Assembly: GCA_021831035.1 (NCBI GenBank) | Contig: JAKBNL010000005.1 | Coordinates: 1-64,000, forward strand | Direction: 5' to 3' | Source: Actinomycetes bacterium | Lineage (GTDB): Bacteria > Actinomycetota > Acidimicrobiia > Acidimicrobiales > RAAP-2 | Length of the DNA: 64,000 nt | Part shown: in pieces, positions 35,489 to 44,199 of the stretch | Layout: each line of letters opens with the position of its first letter | How positions within the stretch are numbered: the first letter of the stretch is position 1 | Notes under the pieces: model-generated | The model's input: only the letters and a program-made list of their open reading frames with translations | Told to the model about the DNA's origin: nothing | Databases searched by the model: none | Made by a program: the position numbers and the translations under genes

Positions 35489-36960
35489 GCCTCACCATCC
35501 CCTCGATCCACTACCTGGCCCTGTTGCCGGTGCTCACGATCTTCGGGGCCGCCGTGGTGCTGACGGTGCTGAGCGCCCTGGCGCCCCGGCCCCTGCGTCC
35601 CGCGGCGTCGCTCGCGGTGGTGCTCGCCGCGTGCGTCGCCGTCGTGGTCGAGGCGGCCGTCCAGTGGTCGTACGTGGCCGACCACGGGGCGACCACCACC
35701 GTCGCCCACGCGGTCGTGCTCGACGGCTTCGCCGTCGTGGGGACCGTCGCCGTCGCCGTCGCCCTCGCCCTCAGCGCCCTCGTCGTCTACGACTGGGGCG
35801 CGCGCGCGAGCGTGTTCGGGGCCGAGGTGCCGGTGCTCGCGCTCGCCTCGAGCGCCGGGGCCCTGCTGATGGTCCAGGCGAACGACCTCGTCGTCGTCTT
35901 CTTGGGCCTCGAGACGCTCTCTTTGGGGCTCTACGTGCTCGCCGGCGTCGACCGCCACCGCAGCGGGTCGTCCGAGGCGGCGCTCAAGTACTTCCTCCTG
36001 GGTGGGTTCGCCTCGGCGATCTTCATCTACGGGGCGGCCCTCGTCTACGGCGCGACGGGCTCGACGAACCTGAGCGCCATCGCCTACTTCCTCGGCACCA
36101 ACGTCGTGCTGCGGCCCGGGCTGCTCTACGCCGGCGGGGCGCTGCTGCTCGTGGGCTTCGGCTTCAAGGTGGCGGCCGTGCCGTTCCACCAGTGGTCGCC
36201 CGACGTCTACCAGGGCTCGCCCACGCCGGTCACGGGCATGATGGCCTCGATCGTGAAGGTCGGCGCCTTCTTGGCCCTGGTGCGCGTGCTGGTCTCGGCC
36301 CTGGGCACCCAGCTCGACACCTGGCGGCCGATCCTCTACGCCCTGGTGATCGCGACCTGCGTGGTCGGGGCCGTGCTCGGCCTCGCCCAGCGCGACGTGA
36401 AGCGACTGCTCGCGTACTCCTCGATCAACCAGGCCGGCTTCATGCTGCTCGGGGTGTGGACCGGCAGCGCCGCCGGCGCGGCCGGGACGCTCTTCTACGT
36501 CCTCACCTACGCGCCGGTGGTGGTGGCGACCTTCGCCGTGGTGACTCTGGCCGGTGGGGTGGGCGACACCCGCCACTCGATCGACGGCTACCGGGGCCTG
36601 GCCCGGCGCCAGCCGTGGCTCGGCGGGGCGCTCATCGTCCTGCTGCTCAGCCAGCTCGGGGCGCCCCTCACGGTCGGGTTCTACGCGAAGTACGCCGTGC
36701 TCTCGGCGACCCTCGCCTCGGGGGGCGGGGCGCTGGCCCTGGTCGCCCTGCTCTCGGCGGCCGTCGCCGCGGCCTTCTACCTGCGCTGGGTGATGGTGCT
36801 GGTGGCCGAGGACGCCGAGGACGACGCCGAGCGCGTGGCGGTGCCGCGCGCGACCGGCCTCGCCATCCTGGCCGGGGTGGCCGTGGCGCTGGTCTTCGGG
36901 GTGTGGCCGGGTCCGGTCGCCGCCTGGGCCCAGCACGCCACCCTGCTCTTCCTCCCGTGA
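35485..36960 (+). CDS. nuoN: NADH-quinone oxidoreductase subunit N (proton-pumping antiporter-like)
   Basis: The product of 491 residues is the third antiporter-like subunit: VVFLGLETLSLGLYVLAG holds the glutamate, FKVAAVPFHQWSPDVYQGSPTPV the helix-7 lysine region, and KRLLAYSSINQAGFML the second lysine. It closes the complete nuoA-N set. GTG at 35485. Its stop overlaps the ATP-grasp gene by GTGA, so that gene is translated from the same message. Confidence 0.95.
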   Translation: MSLTIPSIHYLALLPVLTIFGAAVVLTVLSALAPRPLRPAASLAVVLAACVAVVVEAAVQWSYVADHGATTTVAHAVVLDGFAVVGTVAVAVALALSALVVYDWGARASVFGAEVPVLALASSAGALLMVQANDLVVVFLGLETLSLGLYVLAGVDRHRSGSSEAALKYFLLGGFASAIFIYGAALVYGATGSTNLSAIAYFLGTNVVLRPGLLYAGGALLLVGFGFKVAAVPFHQWSPDVYQGSPTPVTGMMASIVKVGAFLALVRVLVSALGTQLDTWRPILYALVIATCVVGAVLGLAQRDVKRLLAYSSINQAGFMLLGVWTGSAAGAAGTLFYVLTYAPVVVATFAVVTLAGGVGDTRHSIDGYRGLARRQPWLGGALIVLLLSQLGAPLTVGFYAKYAVLSATLASGGGALALVALLSAAVAAAFYLRWVMVLVAEDAEDDAERVAVPRATGLAILAGVAVALVFGVWPGPVAAWAQHATLLFLP

Positions 36961-37799
36961 GGGTCCTCGTCGCCACGTGCGCCGGGGACGGGGTCGACCC
37001 CGACGGCCCGCTGCTGCTCGAGGCGCTGGCCGCCGAGGGACTCGAGGCCCGCCTCGCGGTCTGGGACGACCCGACCGAGGCGTGGGACGACGCCCTGGTC
37101 GTCATCCGCTCGACGTGGGACTACACGGCCCGGCCCGAGGCGTTCCTCGCCTGGGCCCGCGCGGTGCCGCGCCTGCTCAACCCCTACCCGGCCGTGGCCT
37201 ACTCCTCGGACAAGCGCTACCTGCTCGACCTGGCCCGGCGCGGGGTACCGGTCGTCGAGAGCCTCGTCGTCGAGGTCGGTGACTTGCCGGACCTGCCCGC
37301 GGGCGACCTCGTCGTCAAGCCCGTGGTGGGGGCGGGCTCGGTCGACGCCGCCCGCTACCGCGCCGACGAGCGGGGGGCGGCCCTCGCCCACGTCGCCCGC
37401 CTCCATCGCGCCGGTCGCGCCGCGCTCGTCCAGCCCTACGTCGCCTCGGTCGACGCCGAGGGGGAGACGGCCGTCGTCCTGGTCGACGGCGAGGTGACCC
37501 ACCTCATGCGAAAGGCCGCGCTGCTCAACACCGACCCGCTCGAGCGCACCGCGCGCTATCGCTTCGGCCAGATGTCCCTCGCCGCGCGCGACGCCACCGT
37601 GGAGGACGTGGCCCACGACGTCCTGGCGGCCGTCGCCGACCGCGTCGGGGGGAGCCTCCTCTACGCGCGGGTCGACCTCGTGCGCACCGACGCCGGCTGG
37701 GCCGTGCTCGAGCTCGAGCTGGTCGAGCCCTCCCTCTTCCTCGGGTTCCACCCCCCGGCGGCGCGACGCCTGGCGTCGGCCGTGCGGGCTCGCCTCTAG
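36957..37799 (+). CDS. ATP-grasp ligase of unknown substrate (glutathione-synthetase-like fold)
   Basis: The 280-residue protein opens with VRVLVATCAGDG and DDALVVIRSTWDYT, an N-terminal domain pattern of RimK/glutathione-synthetase-like ATP-grasp proteins. DLVVKPVVGAGS contains the ATP-contacting lysine, LVQPYVASVDAEGET the phosphate/metal loop, and LLYARVDLVRTDAGWAVLELELVEPSLFL the metal-binding Glu/Asp set. It should activate a carboxylate as acyl phosphate and join it to an amine or thiol; the substrate is unknown. GTG at 36957 overlaps nuoN by four bases, yet no complex I role is known for such enzymes. Its stop interlocks with the MFS gene's stop on CTAG. Confidence 0.78.
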   Translation: MRVLVATCAGDGVDPDGPLLLEALAAEGLEARLAVWDDPTEAWDDALVVIRSTWDYTARPEAFLAWARAVPRLLNPYPAVAYSSDKRYLLDLARRGVPVVESLVVEVGDLPDLPAGDLVVKPVVGAGSVDAARYRADERGAALAHVARLHRAGRAALVQPYVASVDAEGETAVVLVDGEVTHLMRKAALLNTDPLERTARYRFGQMSLAARDATVEDVAHDVLAAVADRVGGSLLYARVDLVRTDAGWAVLELELVEPSLFLGFHPPAARRLASAVRARL

Positions 37800-39067
37800 G
37801 GCGCCCCGCCCGGGGCCGGGTCGGGAGCGCCGCGCGAGCGGACCCGGCCGGCGTCGACGGCGTTGACCCGTCGCGAGACCAGGATGAGCACGGTGGGCAC
37901 CAGGCACACCAGGGTCATCACGACGTAGTACGTCCTCACCCCGACGGCCGCGGCGAGGGCGCCGGCCACGACGAGGCCGACCGGCGAGAGGCCGAGCGAG
38001 ACGAACCAGTCGACCGAGCTGGCCCGACCCATCATCTCGGCGGGAACCTCCTCTTGGACCATCGACTCCCAGAAGACGTTGCCGATCACGATCGAGGCCG
38101 AGACGACGACGGGGAAGACGGCCACCTCCCAGAAGCTCGTCGCGACGCCCATGACGAGCCCCGACACCGTCCCGATCCCCCAGACGGCGAACATCGTGCG
38201 GATCCGTCGACGCGGCATCCTCAGGTTTCCCGCGACGAGGCTCATCAGGGCGCCCGTCACCCCGCCCACCGTGAAGATGAGACCCACCTCGACCTTGGGG
38301 GCGTGCAGGACGTGGCGCAAGAAGTAGGGGACGAGCACGCTCTGGGGCACGAGGACGAACGCGTTGACCAGCGCGACCGCGAGCAGGCACGTCCAGAACC
38401 ACGTCGTGCGCCGGACGTAGGCGAGGCCCTCGCGGACGTCGTGGAGCATCGAGGTGGTCTCGGTCCGTTCGGGCACGGGCACCGGGCGCATCGCGAGCAA
38501 GAAGCCCGCGCTCACCGCGAAGGTCGCCGCGTCGATCCCGATGGCCCAGGCCGTCGAGTAGGCGGCGAGCAGGCCGCCGATCGCCGGGCCGATCATGGCG
38601 CCCATCAGGTTCGACGAGAGGGGACGGATCGCGTTCATCGCCGGCAGCAGCTCGGTGGGCACGATCTGGGGGGTGAGGGCCGCGTAGGCCGGCATGAACA
38701 GGGCGTCGAAGAGCCCGAAGACGAGGGCGAAGACGATGAGCTCGGCGTAGTGCAGGGCGTGGGCGGCGATGACCGCGGTGAGCCCGACGCAGAGCACGAA
38801 GCGCGACCCGTCCGAGACGAGCAGGAGCGCCCGGCGGCTGATGCGGTCGACGACGGCCCCCCCCACGAGGAGGAAGGCGACCATGGGGGCCATGCGCGCG
38901 GCGGCGAACCAGGCGAGCATCGACGCGCTGTGGGTCGTGTCGAGCACGAGCAGGGTGAGCGCCACCAGGGCCACGCCGTCGCCGAGGTTGGAGACGGCCT
39001 GGCCCGTGAGCAGCAGGGTGGGCTCGCGGTGCTGGACGAGCCGGGCCACGGCGAGCCTTCGTTGCAC
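37796..39067 (-). CDS. MFS transporter, probable drug exporter
   Basis: The 423-residue protein has twelve hydrophobic segments and MFS signatures: QAVSNLGDGVALVALTLLVLD in helix 1, GGAVVDRISRRALLL as the motif-A loop between helices 2 and 3, and a matching GNLRMPRRRIRT loop in the second half. The order of motifs fits the MFS_3/enterobactin-exporter-like group of macrolide and antibiotic efflux proteins. Substrate unknown. GTG at 39067 follows TAGGGT by six bases. It is monocistronic. Confidence 0.82.
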   Translation of the reverse strand: MQRRLAVARLVQHREPTLLLTGQAVSNLGDGVALVALTLLVLDTTHSASMLAWFAAARMAPMVAFLLVGGAVVDRISRRALLLVSDGSRFVLCVGLTAVIAAHALHYAELIVFALVFGLFDALFMPAYAALTPQIVPTELLPAMNAIRPLSSNLMGAMIGPAIGGLLAAYSTAWAIGIDAATFAVSAGFLLAMRPVPVPERTETTSMLHDVREGLAYVRRTTWFWTCLLAVALVNAFVLVPQSVLVPYFLRHVLHAPKVEVGLIFTVGGVTGALMSLVAGNLRMPRRRIRTMFAVWGIGTVSGLVMGVATSFWEVAVFPVVVSASIVIGNVFWESMVQEEVPAEMMGRASSVDWFVSLGLSPVGLVVAGALAAAVGVRTYYVVMTLVCLVPTVLILVSRRVNAVDAGRVRSRGAPDPAPGGAP

Positions 39068-39073
39068 CGGACG

Positions 39074-39079
39074 ACCCTA
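39074..39079 (-). promoter_or_regulatory. -10 box TAGGGT for the MFS gene
   Basis: TAGGGT, six bases (CGTCCG), then GTG at 39067. It is not part of any stop codon and no ribosome binding site is present: leaderless type. Confidence 0.6.
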
Positions 39080-39224
39080 GGGCGCCGCGGCGTGACGGGG
39101 AGGTTACGGCCCCTCGACCGGGCCGCCCCCGGCGCGCCGGCGCTCGAGCGAGGTGTCCGGCGCGGCGACGAAGCCGAGCACCACGCGCTCCACGGGGGAC
39201 CCGTCCGCTAGGGCCCGCAGCCGC

Positions 39225-42200
39225 TCACGCGGCCGAGCCGCGTCCCGCGTCGCGCGCGGCCGCGAGGACCTCCTCGGGGGTGACCGTGGCCGGGCGGTTG
39301 AGCGGGTCGTGGACGAGGAGTCGGCCGAGCAGCGGCAGCTCGGTCAGGCTCTCGGCGCGCAGCGTCGCCGCCGCCACGGGCACGAAGCTCTCGGCCGCGG
39401 GGTAGACGAGGTAGCGCGGCTGCCAGTCGGGCTGGTACTTCGCGTTGAAGCTCCACAGCGACTCGATCGGCAAGATCCCCGAGAGCCGTCGTAGCGCCCA
39501 GCGCTCCATCCGGGTGACGACGGTGCCGGACTCGTCCTCGAGCACCGAGCGGAAGGCGGCGAAGTTGAGGCTGAGTCCCTGGGCGCCCTGGCGGGCCAGG
39601 TGGAAGATGGTCGAGCACAGCGCGTAGTCGATCAGCCCGTTGGGGTGCTCGCCGGGGTCGCGGCGCATGAGGTCGAGCGAGTAGCCGTTGATCCCCGGGG
39701 CGGGCACGAACTGGCAGGCCGCGGCCGGCGCGCCGTCGGGCCCGTTCACCACGGTGAGCAGCAGGCCCCGGTCCTTGGGGTCGAAGAGCCGTCCCAGCAT
39801 CATCGAGAAGCCCCGCTCGCCCTCCCCGCGTCGCAGCCGCGCCGCGAGCTCCAGCACCGCGGCCACCCGGCCGGGCTCGACGTGGGCCGGGTCGAGGAAC
39901 TCGACGCTGTAGCCGCGGCGCTCGAGCCGCGTGCAGGCCTGGCGGAGCCCCTTCATCTTCTGGCCCGCGAGCGAGAAGCTCGGGCAGTCGACGACGGCCT
40001 CGTCGCCGAGGTAGATCGCGTGGAAGCCGCTGGCGTGGTACACGGGCAGCCAGCCCGCGCCGGCGCCCATGACCCCCACCGTCCAGCCGTGGGCCTGGGC
40101 GAACTCGCGGAAAGCGCCGAGCACCTCGGCGCGCTCGGCGACCGGGCCGATGGGATCGGGCGAGACGAGCGCGACGCCGCCGTAGACGGCGTAGGCGACG
40201 AGCGAGTCGCGGAAGAAGAAGAACTGCTTGTCGTCGCGCAACGCGAAGTAGTCGAGGGTGCCAGCGCCGTGGCGGGTGACGATGTCGCGGGCGCGCCGCT
40301 CGGCGAGGCGGCGCTCGGCGCTGAGGGCGGCGCTCGACAGCCGTCGGTCGACGACCGGTCGGGTGACGAAGTAGAGGGTGGCGACCACGAGGGCGACGCC
40401 GACGGCGAGCATCACCGGGTCGAGGAAGTCGCTCGGGCCCTCCGGCAGGGCGATCGAGGTGATCCCGACCAGCCGCTCGGTGCAGGCCAGGACCACCACC
40501 CCGAGACTCGGCAGGTGGTCCTCGGCGACGGCCTCGGTCCCGAACGTGGCGGCGAGCACGGCCACCACGGCCGCCAGGGCCAGGCGGGGCGCGGCCTCGG
40601 CGGCGCTGGTGCGGTCCGAGACGGCCCGGAAGGCGTCGCGCTCGATCACCAGGGTGGCGAGCAGGGCGGCCGCGACGCCGATCGCCACGATCGTCCCGCC
40701 GCGCAGCGCGTGCGCGACCAGGGTCACGGCGAGGGTCGCCGCCGAGAGGAACCAGGCCCGCCGCTGACCCCGGTGCAGTCCTCGGGCCAGCATCACCAGG
40801 GCCACCCCGGCGACCGCGGTCAGCGCGGCGGCCGACTTGGCGACCGCGACCGGCAGCACCGACAAGACGAGGTGGAGGTGGCTGTGCAGCGGTCGCACGG
40901 TGGTGACGGCCACGTTGAGCAGGCCGTCGGCCAGGATCGACCACGAGACCCACCGGCGGATCACCCGATGGCGGCGCTGCTCGTCGAGCCGCTCGGCCGA
41001 GACCGGGTAGGGCCGGCCGCGGGGCCACGCGCCCACGACCGAGGTGGTGGGCGAGGGAGCGGGCCCGGTGGGCGCGCCGGCGACGATCCGCTCGAGCGGG
41101 GTGCCCCAGACGCGGTTCGACTCGCCGGCGAGCAGGCGCACCCTGAGGGTGCTCGCGGCCTCGATCTCGACCACGCCCAGGCGCTCGACGGCCACGAAGA
41201 CGGGGGGCAGCCCGAAGCGCCCCCGACGCTCGACGAGCACCCGGCGCGAGGGTCCGGGCGAGACGCTCACGCCCTGGTCGAGGTAGGCGAGGGCGGGCCC
41301 GAGGGCGCCGCCGACGACGGCGCCGGCCCCCCCGCGCTCGACCACCCGGCGGGCGAACTCCAGCGCGTCGACCCCGTCGACCCGGGTGAGGGCGAGGGTG
41401 TCGGGCGGACCGGCGGGCGCGCTCGCGCGCCGCGCGAAGCGCCGACGCACGACCCACCCGGCGAGCGCGGCGAGCGCGGTCTCGGCGGCCGCCACCACGA
41501 CCAGCGCGGCCGCGAGGTTGGCCCAGAAGCTGCGGGTGGTGAGCAGGTGAATCCGGTAGTGGTGGTGGACGAGGTGGTCGGCCACCACCGAGAAGAGGCT
41601 CCACAGGTCGAGCAGCAAGAACGCGACCACGGGCAGCCACACCCAGGCCGCGAGGCGCCGGTAGAGGAGTCGGCTGGCGGCGAAGCGCGCCAGCGCCGTG
41701 GGGTCCTCGACGCGTCGGGCGTCGGTGCGGTCGCGGGCGTCGACGACGGCGTCGGCGAGCTCGGTCACGCCCGCCGCGACGACCACGTCGCGCACGTCGT
41801 TGGCCGTGGCGACCTGGAGGACCACGTCGCGCGCGACGGCCACCCCGTGGGCCGCGAGTTCGCCCTGGGCCGCGGGGTCGCTCAGCAGGTCGTGGTCGCT
41901 CGCCCCGGGCAGGACGATCAGTTGGCGGCCGGCGCGCTCGGTGAAGGCGCGCAGCGCCCCCCCCAGGGGCGACAGGGTCGTCAGGGTCTCGGCCACGAAG
42001 GGCCCGGGCCGGGCCCCCTCGGGCGGCGCGAAGAGGCCGCCGGCCACGATCACGACCGCGGGGTCGTCGAGGCCGTTGAGCAGCTCGACGAGCTCGTGCA
42101 GCGCGCGGCCGCTCGGGTCGCTCCGGGGGGAGAGGGCGAGGTCGCCCACGACGTAGACGTGGTGGCCGTAGGGGACCGGGAGGGTGCGTCGGCCGGGTAC

Positions 42201-42227
42201 TGCCACGGGGTCTAGTCTCGCAGACAC
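39225..42227 (-). CDS. Three-part fusion: degenerate metallophosphoesterase, membrane region, DUF2156 (LPG-synthase-like)
   Basis: The 1000-residue protein has residues 20-240 like a calcineurin-type phosphoesterase, but its metal motifs are eroded: DLAL (30-33) for DLHL, VAGGLFA (61-67) for the usual GDxFD, and LPGASDHD (106-113) for GNHD. Helices follow near residues 190-275, and five or six more from about 435 to 640. The C-terminal third is a DUF2156/GNAT domain (TLDYFALRDDKQFFFF, VALVSPDPIGP, MGAGAGWLPVY), as in MprF/LysX enzymes that transfer aminoacyl groups to phosphatidylglycerol. It lacks a LysS domain. Likely role: modifying membrane lipid charge. Start GTG at 42227; the GTG at 42206 is possible. 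Confidence 0.75.
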   Translation of the reverse strand: MSARLDPVAVPGRRTLPVPYGHHVYVVGDLALSPRSDPSGRALHELVELLNGLDDPAVVIVAGGLFAPPEGARPGPFVAETLTTLSPLGGALRAFTERAGRQLIVLPGASDHDLLSDPAAQGELAAHGVAVARDVVLQVATANDVRDVVVAAGVTELADAVVDARDRTDARRVEDPTALARFAASRLLYRRLAAWVWLPVVAFLLLDLWSLFSVVADHLVHHHYRIHLLTTRSFWANLAAALVVVAAAETALAALAGWVVRRRFARRASAPAGPPDTLALTRVDGVDALEFARRVVERGGAGAVVGGALGPALAYLDQGVSVSPGPSRRVLVERRGRFGLPPVFVAVERLGVVEIEAASTLRVRLLAGESNRVWGTPLERIVAGAPTGPAPSPTTSVVGAWPRGRPYPVSAERLDEQRRHRVIRRWVSWSILADGLLNVAVTTVRPLHSHLHLVLSVLPVAVAKSAAALTAVAGVALVMLARGLHRGQRRAWFLSAATLAVTLVAHALRGGTIVAIGVAAALLATLVIERDAFRAVSDRTSAAEAAPRLALAAVVAVLAATFGTEAVAEDHLPSLGVVVLACTERLVGITSIALPEGPSDFLDPVMLAVGVALVVATLYFVTRPVVDRRLSSAALSAERRLAERRARDIVTRHGAGTLDYFALRDDKQFFFFRDSLVAYAVYGGVALVSPDPIGPVAERAEVLGAFREFAQAHGWTVGVMGAGAGWLPVYHASGFHAIYLGDEAVVDCPSFSLAGQKMKGLRQACTRLERRGYSVEFLDPAHVEPGRVAAVLELAARLRRGEGERGFSMMLGRLFDPKDRGLLLTVVNGPDGAPAAACQFVPAPGINGYSLDLMRRDPGEHPNGLIDYALCSTIFHLARQGAQGLSLNFAAFRSVLEDESGTVVTRMERWALRRLSGILPIESLWSFNAKYQPDWQPRYLVYPAAESFVPVAAATLRAESLTELPLLGRLLVHDPLNRPATVTPEEVLAAARDAGRGSAA

Positions 42228-42259
42228 CGCCCCCGGCCGCCCACTGACCGGGCGGGACC

Positions 42260-42760
42260 GTGACGACCGTGGAGATTCCCGCCCCCTCCCCCGAGAACTG
42301 GCTCTGGCGCGGCGACCCCCGCCCTTCGGGGGCCTCGGTGATCTTCGACGTCGACGGGGTCCTCGCCGACGCCGCGGGCCGCCAGCACCACTTGGACCGT
42401 GGGGACTGGCGCCGCTTCTTCGACGAGGTGGGCGGCGACCCGCTGGTCGAGGAGGTGGCGCGCCTGGCCGAGCTGCTCGTGGCCGACCTCGTCGTGGTGC
42501 TCGTCACGGGCCGGCCGCGCCGGGTCCAGACGGCCACCGTCGAGTGGCTCGAGCGCCACGGACTGCGCTGGGACCTGCTCGTGATGCGCGACTTCGGGGA
42601 CTACGCGGGCGTCGAGCGCTACAAGCGCGCGACGCTGCACGACCTGCGCGCCCGCGGCTACGACGTGCGCCTGGCCCTGGACGACGACCCGCGCAACCAC
42701 GCGATGTACCTCGACGAGGGCGTGCCCTGCTTGTACGTCCACTCCGGCTACTACCTCTAG
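42260..42760 (+). CDS. HAD-superfamily phosphatase, polynucleotide-3'-phosphatase-like
   Basis: The product has 166 residues with the HAD motifs: VIFDVDGVLAD (nucleophile Asp30, acid Asp32), VVLVTGRPRRV as motif II, and LALDDDPRNHAMY as motif IV. The short helical cap and the TGRP form match the small polynucleotide kinase 3'-phosphatase-like (acid phosphatase-type) group. The substrate cannot be told. GTG at 42260 is 32 bases from the divergent fusion gene. Its TAG interlocks with the hemY stop on CTAG (42757-42760). Confidence 0.75.
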   Translation: MTTVEIPAPSPENWLWRGDPRPSGASVIFDVDGVLADAAGRQHHLDRGDWRRFFDEVGGDPLVEEVARLAELLVADLVVVLVTGRPRRVQTATVEWLERHGLRWDLLVMRDFGDYAGVERYKRATLHDLRARGYDVRLALDDDPRNHAMYLDEGVPCLYVHSGYYL

Positions 42761-44199
42761 TCCGCCAGGCGTTCACGCACCTCGCGCGCGGCGCGTCGGC
42801 CCGAGCCGATGGTGGCCGGCACGCCGACCCCGTCGTAGGCCGCGCCCGCGAGGGCGAGCGCGAGGGGGCGCGCACCGGCGCGGGCCGCCTCGACCAGGGA
42901 CGCGTGGCCGAGCTCGTACTGGGCCAGCGCCGAGGGCCAGCGCGCGACGTGGGCGGCGCGCACCGGGCCGATCCGCCCGAGGAGGTGGCGGATCTCGTCC
43001 TCGACGCGCACGACGAGCGCGTCGTCGTCGAGGTCGCGCCAGCGCGTGTCGTCGCTGCGCCCGACGTGGGCGCGCACGAGCACGTCGTCGTCGCGACGCA
43101 GGTGGGGCCACTTGCGGTCGAGGAAGGTGAGCGCGGTGACGAGCATCGCGTCGGGTCCGGGCCACGCCGTGGCGAGGGGGACGAGCAGGCCCGTGCCGGT
43201 GGCGGGCAGGGTGGTGGGGGCGCGCTCGAGGCTGAGGGTCACCACGGCGACGCCGGCGCTGCGCACCCTCGACAGGGCGGCGAGCGCCCCGTCGTGGCGC
43301 CCGGCGAGGGCCGCCGTGACCGGGGCCGGGGTGGCCAGGACCACCGCGTCGGCCGGGGTGGTCGTGGTGGCCGTGTCGACCTCCCACGGGTAGGGACCCG
43401 CCGGGGTGCGCCGGAGCGCGGTCACCGCGGTGGCGCGGCGCAGCTCGACCCCGCGCGCGCTGAGCGCGGTCGCGAGGGCGTCGGGCAGGGAGCCGAGCCC
43501 GCTCGTGAGCGTGACGAGGGCCGGTCCCGCGGTGCCACTCGCGTGGCGCGGACCGGGGGAGGTGGGCCCGCCCTCGCCCAGGGCGACGGCGAGTGACCCG
43601 CCGCGGCGGGCGGCCTCGAGCAGCGCCGGGAAGACCGAGCGCGCCGAGAGCTCGTCGATGCGCCCGGCCTGGATCCCCCCGAGGAGGGGCTCGACGAGGC
43701 CGAGGGCGACCTCGTCGCCGAGTTTCGCGCGCACGATCGCCCCGATCGTGGCGTCCTCGCCCACGGTCAGGCGCGCGGGCCAGCGCCGGTCCCGGGCGAG
43801 GGCCCAGCGCGCCCGACGGCTCAGCCCGGGCCAGCGGCGCAGCGCCGTCGCGTCGGTGGGCACCCCGAGGGTGAGTCCGGTCGGGAGCTCGCGGGCCGCC
43901 CCGCGCAACCAGATCCACGCGCCCGACGCGGCGATCGGTTCGAGGCGCTCGGCGAGGCCGAGCTCCTCGATCAGCCCCAGCGCCTCGGGCCGTCGGGCCA
44001 GCACCCCGTCGGGCCCGACGTCGAGGACGCGTCCGGCGAACTCGATCGTGGCGAGCGGCCCGCCCACGCGCTCGGAGGACTCGATGAGCTCGACGCGCGG
44101 GGTCGCCCCGTCGGGACCCGGGGCCCCGCCACTCAGCTCGTAGGCCGCCGCGAGACCGGCGATGCCGCCACCGACGACGACGACCGAGCGGCGGGCCAC
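42757..44199 (-). CDS. hemY: Protoporphyrinogen/coproporphyrinogen III oxidase
   Basis: The 480-residue flavoprotein has VVVVGGGIAGLAAAYELS (FAD), VELIESSERVGGPLATIEFAGRVLDVGPDG, and the C-terminal segment LALAGAAYDGVGVPATIGSGRRAAREV, which closes the FAD site. In actinobacteria this enzyme (CgoX) oxidises coproporphyrinogen III before iron insertion. GTG at 44199 directly follows the hemH stop, so hemE-hemH-hemY is one unit. The final decarboxylase ChdC (HemQ) of that route is not in the window. Confidence 0.9.
   Translation of the reverse strand: MARRSVVVVGGGIAGLAAAYELSGGAPGPDGATPRVELIESSERVGGPLATIEFAGRVLDVGPDGVLARRPEALGLIEELGLAERLEPIAASGAWIWLRGAARELPTGLTLGVPTDATALRRWPGLSRRARWALARDRRWPARLTVGEDATIGAIVRAKLGDEVALGLVEPLLGGIQAGRIDELSARSVFPALLEAARRGGSLAVALGEGGPTSPGPRHASGTAGPALVTLTSGLGSLPDALATALSARGVELRRATAVTALRRTPAGPYPWEVDTATTTTPADAVVLATPAPVTAALAGRHDGALAALSRVRSAGVAVVTLSLERAPTTLPATGTGLLVPLATAWPGPDAMLVTALTFLDRKWPHLRRDDDVLVRAHVGRSDDTRWRDLDDDALVVRVEDEIRHLLGRIGPVRAAHVARWPSALAQYELGHASLVEAARAGARPLALALAGAAYDGVGVPATIGSGRRAAREVRERLAD

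Noticed and set aside
31938..36936. Very long minus-strand open frames (over 600 codons) opposite nuoL, nuoM and nuoN
   Set aside because: Low-complexity His/Gln/Glu/Arg composition and no motifs; they mirror the hydrophobic codons of the antiporter subunits.
39110..39196. A 28-codon minus-strand frame in the gap between the MFS and fusion genes
   Set aside because: Too short, no ribosome binding site or known small-protein pattern; I see only the MFS promoter in this 157-base gap.
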